From Nectonema munidae (taxonomy: Eukaryota; Nematomorpha; Nectonematoida; Nectonematidae): a stretch of 64,000 nucleotides of DNA. Made by a program: the position numbers and the translations under genes. The notes beneath the pieces are model-generated. The model was not told the origin of the DNA, did not search any database, and saw only the letters and a program-made list of their open reading frames with translations. Location of the stretch: contig JAUIRK010000879.1 of the NCBI GenBank assembly GCA_030549495.1, forward strand, positions 558,001-622,000. The letters run 5' to 3'. Shown here piece by piece: positions 58,501 to 64,000 of this stretch. How positions within the stretch are numbered: the first letter of the stretch is position 1; every line of letters begins with the position of its first letter.

Positions 58501-61500
58501 ATATTCATATATTTAACAACAATCTTGATTCCTTCATGAAAACATAAACAACAAAAAACTTATATTTTGGATATAAAATTAAAAAAAATGGTGGGATATG
58601 AATCTCACTGATCAAATCAAATGGGGGATGTGACCATTTGTGCCACCTCATTTTTATTTTTTGCTACGCCTCAAAGCTAACACAACATTTTTTGATTTTA
58701 TAAAATTAAATAAATTTTTAATAGATAACCAGAATTTAAAATATATACTGTATAGTGATTTAAAAACGGTTTACTTATTCTCATATTTTTGATGAAATAA
58801 AACTACCTCTTTTTCTTTGTCTACTAGTTGGGGTTCTGCGGCCATGATCCCAATCCTCCACTTAGTTATGTCCTGAGCTAACTACAAAAACTTTACTTAA
58901 AATATAAAATTGGCAGTAATAAAAAAATAACAAGTCCATAAAAAAATTTCCACTTTAAAAATGATCCGTGAGAGGAGAAAGGTTTAGAATCACCGATATT
59001 CTCACATAGTAAAATCTTAGTACCTAAAATAAAATCCTTAACTTCTCCTTATTAAAGAAGGTCAAAACTTAAAACTACTACAATGTGCCTGGGTGTATTC
59101 TGTAATACCCATATGTGCGTATTTCGTTAAGATTCTGGGAGAAGACTAAAGCCCATAATAACAAGTGGTTTTTAATAAGACCTGACCAACATCTTAGCAA
59201 AATGAGAAAATCTTAGTGAATCCTTTATTTCAAATATTTTATTCTCAATTATTGAAATATATATATTTATAATAAGAGATCAATTTTTTGAAATATAGAA
59301 TTTGGTTGGAGATATGAAAGCACTTTCAGCCATAAGGCTATATGCTCACTGTTAAGCTGAGAGGTACACCCTAACAACCATTGAGGCTCTGAAATATAGA
59401 ATTAAAACAAATCTAGTTTAAATAAATTTTTTATTCTGAAAAAAATTTAATTCGTTTAAAGCAGAAAGCGATAAAATAATATTAAAATACAATAAATAAA
59501 AATTTTGATCTTATGGTGAAAAAAGTTGCACTCTTATCGGTTTTGATTTTTTTTATTAAAAATACTAAATTGCCATTATTATTTTTACTTTTAGAGCATC
59601 AAGAAGCTGATGAACCAGAAGTGTCTGAATGTGGAAGTGACCGAAAAGGTAAACTTTTGCTTAAATAGATTGTTTTAATAGACTTCGAAGAGACTTTGAT
59701 TCATTATCATAAACAATAAGTGATTAGCCGACGCAGATTTGAAAATTGATGTATGTTTTGAATGATACGAACTGCTTCCCTTATTTGTTTCTCCCTTCGT
59801 TCCAAACATGGCATCGTTTAAGGAGGAGAGTTTTAGTAGGAGGGGTGGAAATTCAGAATAACAAAATATCACCATTTTGAATATTCTACTTTAAGTTTTA
59901 TAAATACTTTTTCTTGATTTATTAAATTTGTACAACCTATTCTAGTCTTTCAATTTTTTTTAAGATTTTCAAAAGATCTATCAAAAAATAAAAAAAACTT
60001 ATCTCGGTCAAATCTTTCGAAAATTATATAATAAGTTCTAAAAAAATTTTTTCACAAATATGCGTCTTTCGAACTAGTTGTGCTTTTCTTGCATATCTTC
60101 AATTTATTTATATACTAAAACAATTTATTTTCAAACTTATACTTTATCGACAATGTCTTTCAAATTATTTGAAATGTTTTATGCGAGTTTTAAATCAATT
60201 TACTATCAGTAATCAAAATTTAAATCAAACACGATATTTCTAAGTTGATGAAATAATCAAGCCAAAATTGTACATTAATGGAATGTCAAGTGTTTTTCTG
60301 CGCTTTTTTTTATCTCACCGGTGGTTTTGCCAAAGCACTGATAAAAAACAGGCTATCGTTAGTTAATTATAAGCGGTAATAATTTTGAGATAGAAGAAAT
60401 TGGTTAATCGAACCATCCAATCAAAATGGTCAACAAGAAAATTAATGATTGATTTCATTGAACTACTTGACATTGAATTAGAACTAAAAATATAGGAAGA
60501 AAGTGAAAATATACTTTAAGCTCGATGATGAGAATTTTTGTCATTTTGAGCGATTAGAAATGGCAAGTTTTTCAAATGATTGAAATAATGATGGATTGTG
60601 AAATTCTCTAAGAAACCACCATATCTTTAAAACAATTTTGGAATGATCAACCAAATTTGTATCAATAGCGTGCATATGTTGAAGGTTGAATGCTAAAAGA
60701 ATTTCATTTTTGGTCTTTTAATTTTACTCCATTTGAATACCTATCAATTAACAGTAAAAACTTTTACTTTTTATAACTAATATTTGAGAAGTAAAGGAAT
60801 ATATTCTTAATTCAACCTTTTTACTTTTCTGTGGTGAATTTTTTGTTTGGTAATAAATAACGTTTTATTACCCTGCATTATTTTAATTAAGGCTTTATAT
60901 TGTATTTAGATGAAGAGTGTGCTGACGTTGATGAAAAAACAGATAAACTAATGTGTTTTCCTGGTGATTGTCAGTAAGCTTACTTTTCTTTAAAAACCAA
61001 TTTCCAAAATCTTTGGAAAATTAAAACCCCAAAAAATTAAATGCCCCCCCCCCCAAAAAAAAATAAAAAAATTTTTTTGTCCTAAACAAAAAAAAAAAAA
61101 AAAAAAAATTTTTTACCCATAAAATATGGGGGGGGTTGTGGGGGGTGTGGTGTGGGGGGGGTCGGTGGGGGGGGTGGTGGTGGGGGGGTTTTTTTAAAAT
61201 AAAAAAAAAATTTATTTTTTAAAAATCGTTTTATTTTTGTAAGGGACCGTTTATTGGTCAAAGTCGAAAGGGAAGAGTTGGCCTTAAATTTGGTATTTGG
61301 AAGCGGATTTTTAAGTACTTGGAGTCGGAGTAGAAGTAAAATGCGATGAGAATTTAGCAACATATGGTAGGTAAATAGTATAAAAGTGAAAGAGAGGAGT
61401 TACCACTCTAGAATATCTATTACAACCTTGTTTACAATAAAAAAATAAAATTTTGGAGGTGCATAAATTTGATTATTGGAAAGCATTCTCATAAATTAAA

Positions 61501-61889
61501 ATATACTTTGTTATTAAAATTTAATTTGTTTAGTCAAAATTTTCTGCGATTTTCATCCTATATTATTTCTCTATGCTTGTAAACAAAAAAATTTTGAAGT
61601 AATAAAATTCGCGTTTTAGAGTTTTTAATTTACCAGTTTCTAGATTTTAACTAACAACAAGAATTATTTACGTTTTAAATTTTAATTAATTCAAAAAATT
61701 TAGTATACGATTTTTTTCTACCATGATGTTTTTTTTTAAAAAAGTTCTTTTTCATTCGATAATTATTTTTTATGTTTTGATAGATTTTATTACCAATGCA
61801 TACATGGAAAGGCGATGATGAGAATGTGTGGCGAAGGGACACAATTTGATCCTGCTACTAACCAATGTGAACATGAATGTGGTTGTTAG
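55515..61889 (+). CDS. Secreted single-domain peritrophin-A (CBM14) protein, 90 aa
   Basis: Four exons, 55515-55563, 59595-59648, 60910-60973 and 61784-61889, join with matching phases (1, 1, 2). Signal peptide MNFQKRLFYLLLVLAI, an acidic linker (EHQEADEPEVSE), then one chitin-binding type-2 domain. Its cysteines are spaced C-x16-C-x5-C-x9-C-x12-C as in peritrophin-A, with aromatic FYYQC and FDPATNQC. Such proteins bind chitin in cuticle or the gut peritrophic lining and act outside the cell. Extra cysteines at the start (ECGS) and end (ECGC) could add a disulphide. TATA box upstream, AATAAA after the stop. The exact orthologue is unknown; the fold assignment is strong. Confidence 0.9.
56236..56909. 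mobile_element. Nonautonomous element with CAGGGCTTTGGAGCTGG ends
   Basis: Left end CAGGGCTTTGGAGCTGGATC, right end ...GCCTCCGAAACCTTG (reversed CAAGGTTTCGGAGGC), with GGAGCCGGAG-type subterminal runs. It lies in intron 1 of the peritrophin gene. A further right-type end, GCTCCAGCTCTGAAGCCCTG, is at about 58471-58490. No coding interior and no clear target duplication. Confidence 0.55.
57640..57890. repeat. piggyBac-like end sequence with repeated TAGACCCATGTTT
   Basis: TAGACCCATGTTTACCTG at 57661 and TAGACCCATGTTTGCCTG at 57851. On the minus strand the right side reads TTAAACCCTCATCAGGCAAA, i.e. a TTAA followed by CCCTCAT, a piggyBac-style terminus. The partner end was not located. Confidence 0.4.
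58024..58186 (+). repeat. Long copy of a small dispersed sequence
   Basis: TTGGGTTTGAGATATCAAAG, CACTTTCAGCCGTAAGGCTA, a 70-odd-bp middle, then GTTAAGCTGAGAGGTACACC and CTAACAACCATTGAGGCTC. Its two ends, without the middle, reappear as the retroposed copy at 59303-59390. Confidence 0.65.
59303..59390 (+). mobile_element. 88-bp retroposed sequence with 13-bp target duplication
   Basis: Insert carrying CACTTTCAGCCATAAGGCTA and GTTAAGCTGAGAGGTACACC, flanked by GAAATATAGAATT at 59290-59302 and 59391-59403. The long, exact flanking repeats suggest LINE-driven insertion of a small RNA. It has no tRNA box B and no A-tail. Confidence 0.75.
59595..59648 (+). CDS. Peritrophin exon 2 (acidic linker)
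   Basis: Acceptor ttacttttag, donor aaag|gtaaac. Encodes EHQEADEPEVSECGSDRK; phase 1 at both ends. Confidence 0.88.
60910..60973 (+). CDS. Peritrophin exon 3 (first cysteines)
   Basis: Acceptor tgtatttag, donor ca|gtaagc. Encodes DEECADVDEKTDKLMCFPGD and C; phase 1 in, 2 out. Confidence 0.9.
60974..61783. other. Peritrophin intron 3 with homopolymer tract
   Basis: 61040-61200 is made of C, A, T and G runs (22 A at about 61088-61109, then G-rich runs with scattered T). A GGAGTCGGAG repeat end lies near 61320. The tract looks like simple-sequence DNA or a poorly resolved assembly stretch. Confidence 0.5.
61784..61889 (+). CDS. Peritrophin exon 4 (CBM14 core and stop)
   Basis: Acceptor gttttgatag; QFYYQCIHGKAMMRMCGEGT then QFDPATNQCEHECGC and TAG at 61887-61889. 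Confidence 0.93.
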
Positions 61890-61939
61890 ACTCAAGCTAT
61901 TTAATTTTAATAAGTGATTATCATTATTGTCTTTATTTC

Positions 61940-61945
61940 AATAAA
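61940..61945 (+). promoter_or_regulatory. Polyadenylation signal of the peritrophin gene
   Basis: AATAAA 50 bp after the stop codon. Confidence 0.65.
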
Positions 61946-61949
61946 AGCG

Positions 61950-63560
61950 CTCTGTTTACTTCTCTGTTTAAATCTTAGTTGTGACTAAATTGATAGATAT
62001 TTAAGTTGGTGCCACCTTTTTAAGAAGAACAAGACAATTACACAATTCAAATATTTGGTCCTTCTCTCTCAAGAATCTTAGTACAAATTCATCATATACA
62101 TACAAATAAAGACTGATCTTACCATATTAAAGATAGTTAAATTTTGAATGCTAGACAGTTAGAGAGATTTACATAGGAGGCGTTGATTGATATAAAATCA
62201 AAAGGCTTACAAATAATTACATTCCACTCGTTTTATTTTGAGTTGATGGTTCTCGAGAAAATCAAGAAATAAAACCCACATTTAGCATAAATTTGTCGTC
62301 GGTAAAGCCGCTGCGTAGCCAAGACTGGCGTTGTGTGTAGTGCCCTTGCCCTTCATTTTCGCTGTTTTCCCCCTCCATTTTTGTTCTCTTAAAAATGTAA
62401 AGCTAATATAAATCTTAATGAAGTGTTAAAATTTTTTTCGCAAAAATCCCATAGGCATTGAATATTTTAAAAATTTAAGTTTTAAGATTTTTATAATAAT
62501 TCCTTTGTGTCACGCCATCTTTATTTTTCGCTACGTGACTGAGGTAAACTCATCCTAGCTAAATTTTACTTTAGAGAAGGAGGGTGAGGTGATAGGCAGA
62601 GAAAGTTTAATTGAACAGTGTTAGGAAGTACGTTTGGAAGATTATAAGTCTAAAAGGAAAAAATAGTATAGATATTTTTGAGAAAAAAAATTATGATGTG
62701 ATGTGTTGAGAGTAAAAATATGTTTAAGCATTGCAGGTTTGACTCTATGTGTTTGTAAATATTAAAGAATTGATGATTAAAAGTTTGACATTGTATGCTT
62801 ACAATTAATTTTTTTCGATTTTGTGTTGTTTTTATACATTATTAAAAACTTTAAGGAAATTATAGAATTATATATACTTGGTAACTTAGTATATCAGAGG
62901 TTTGGCAAGACCTCTGGGGCGACAACTTGCCAGACCTTATTATATATTTAAATATAAAAATCGTAAAATGCCTAAAAATTTAAAATAAAAATTTTGAAAA
63001 AATATATTCCATACATAACGAACTATTTCAAAAATTCTACATAAAAGTTCAAACCATTTAACTTTAAAATGTGCAGTTTTATTTCATGAAAACTATATGA
63101 TTGGCTGAAATGTTTATGTGTAATATATAATACTAATATGACGATTTTTTTGAAATTTTTTACTTGTTTGTTTGAAGAAAAGATTAATGTGTTTTTCAAT
63201 ATTTCTTTTTCATGATATATATATATAATTTGAAAGCTTATCGATTGCTGTATAGTGTATACGCTAGAATAATGTATTTTTGGAAAAACTTTTTAATTTT
63301 TTTGATAGCTGGACTTTTCTTCGAAAAATTTGGTCTAAATTTTAGTAAAAAAAAGTGATCAGTTTTGTTAATAGCATAATGTGAAGATTTAAACAAATGT
63401 TTTACAAAAAAATGTTCTCCCTTTTGCAAAATGGGCTCTAATGTGAGGTCAGTTAAATTTTATCTAGTTCGAAAAATACCAGTAATTAACGTGATGAGTT
63501 TATATACTTTTTTTCAATATTTTATATTAACAAAGGTTGAAGTTTTTTCCATTACCCTAA
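61950..63560. other. Intergenic, gene-free
   Basis: AT-rich. At 62890-62945, AGAGGTTTGGCAAGACCTCT with GGTCTGGCAAGT-like text forms a small inverted repeat. No gene seen. Confidence 0.4.
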
Positions 63561-63568
63561 TAGTGCCG

Positions 63569-63590
63569 GGGGGGGGGGGGGGGGGGTTTC

Positions 63591-63622
<32 letters not shown>
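63569..63622. repeat. Poly-G / poly-C inverted homopolymer pair
   Basis: A run of about 18 G, TTTCAA, then about 30 C. It would fold on itself. Such tracts often mark assembly trouble. Confidence 0.7.
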
Positions 63623-63626
<4 letters not shown>

Positions 63627-63659
63627 CAAAAACCTACTTCGTACGAAATCAGCTTAACT

Positions 63660-64000
63660 GCTTGCTATGGGGCTACTTAACTTTTCCTATAATTGCTAGC
63701 TGCATCTTTTGATACCATTTTAATGACAGTTCGATGACCTTTTCATGTCCAAATCTGTCAATGAATATCAAAATTTATATGTTTTCAGAAAAATTTTGAT
63801 ACTATTTTTATTAAACCGCAAAACTTGTGTTTTAAATAAAAAGATTATTTGGAATGTCAGAAAAGGAATAACTTTATGTATATTTAGACATTTAACATTC
63901 TATATTTAAAATTTTTCTGAAATTCACCAATATTTTTGAGAATGTATCAATTAAAATTTTCTTTGATATAACTATATCTAATGAAATATACTTTCAAGTA
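63660..64000 (-). repeat. Dispersed repeat (copy C, inverted, runs off the window)
   Basis: TAGCTGCATCTTTTGATACC, CATGTCCAAATCTGTCAATG and, at the edge, TATATCTAATGAAATATAC, collinear with copy B. More diverged; the palindrome is worn. Confidence 0.65.

Noticed and set aside
61082-61363. Proline-rich frame
   Set aside because: Produced by G/C homopolymers in an intron.

Overview
This window looks like AT-rich, intron-rich animal nuclear DNA. Arthropod cuticle/gut-type chemistry (a secreted single peritrophin-A protein), Jockey-, RTE- and CR1/L2-type LINEs, tRNA-derived SINEs, many hAT relatives and very long A/T-rich spacers fit a crustacean. My best guess, from recall of such genomes and not from a search, is a parasitic copepod of the sea-louse kind.

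Five host genes can be read. (1) The largest is TMEM94, a P-type-ATPase-like multi-pass ER membrane protein. It occupies the left half on the + strand (318-32419). Sixteen exons join with fully consistent splice phases into 1,263 residues, ending in the family's hallmark C-terminus; only the first ~80-90 residues lie off the left edge. Its introns are packed with repeats: RTE LINE pieces, a nearly whole 4.7-kb Jockey-type LINE, SINEs, and piggyBac, mariner and hAT remnants. (2) and (3) On the - strand at 34097-34835, a VMA21-like V-ATPase assembly factor and TRAPPC1 (Bet5) lie head to tail with a single base between the stop of the first and the ATG of the second, a dicistronic layout. (4) DPH1, the radical-SAM-type diphthamide synthase subunit, is an uninterrupted + strand reading frame at 50219-51409. 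(5) A 90-residue secreted peritrophin-A (CBM14) protein is encoded by four exons at 55515-61889, with a TATA box and a polyadenylation signal.

Between 34.9 and 50 kb the DNA is mostly gene-free: LINE RNase H and RT fragments, an 88-bp tandem array of about 16 copies (39962-41360), two decayed hAT transposases each split by a smaller nonautonomous hAT insertion with perfect 8-bp target duplications, and a pair of inverted sequences 5.6 kb apart. A dispersed, so far unnamed repeat with ~150-bp internal tandem units and a 20-bp perfect palindrome occurs three times (14440-20160, 53036-53800, 63660-64000). No CRISPR, rRNA, LTR retroelement or Polinton was recognised, and no bacterial-style operon. 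The neighbouring genes do not form one pathway; they are housekeeping genes (ER/Golgi membrane, translation factor modification) plus one cuticle/gut-lining gene.
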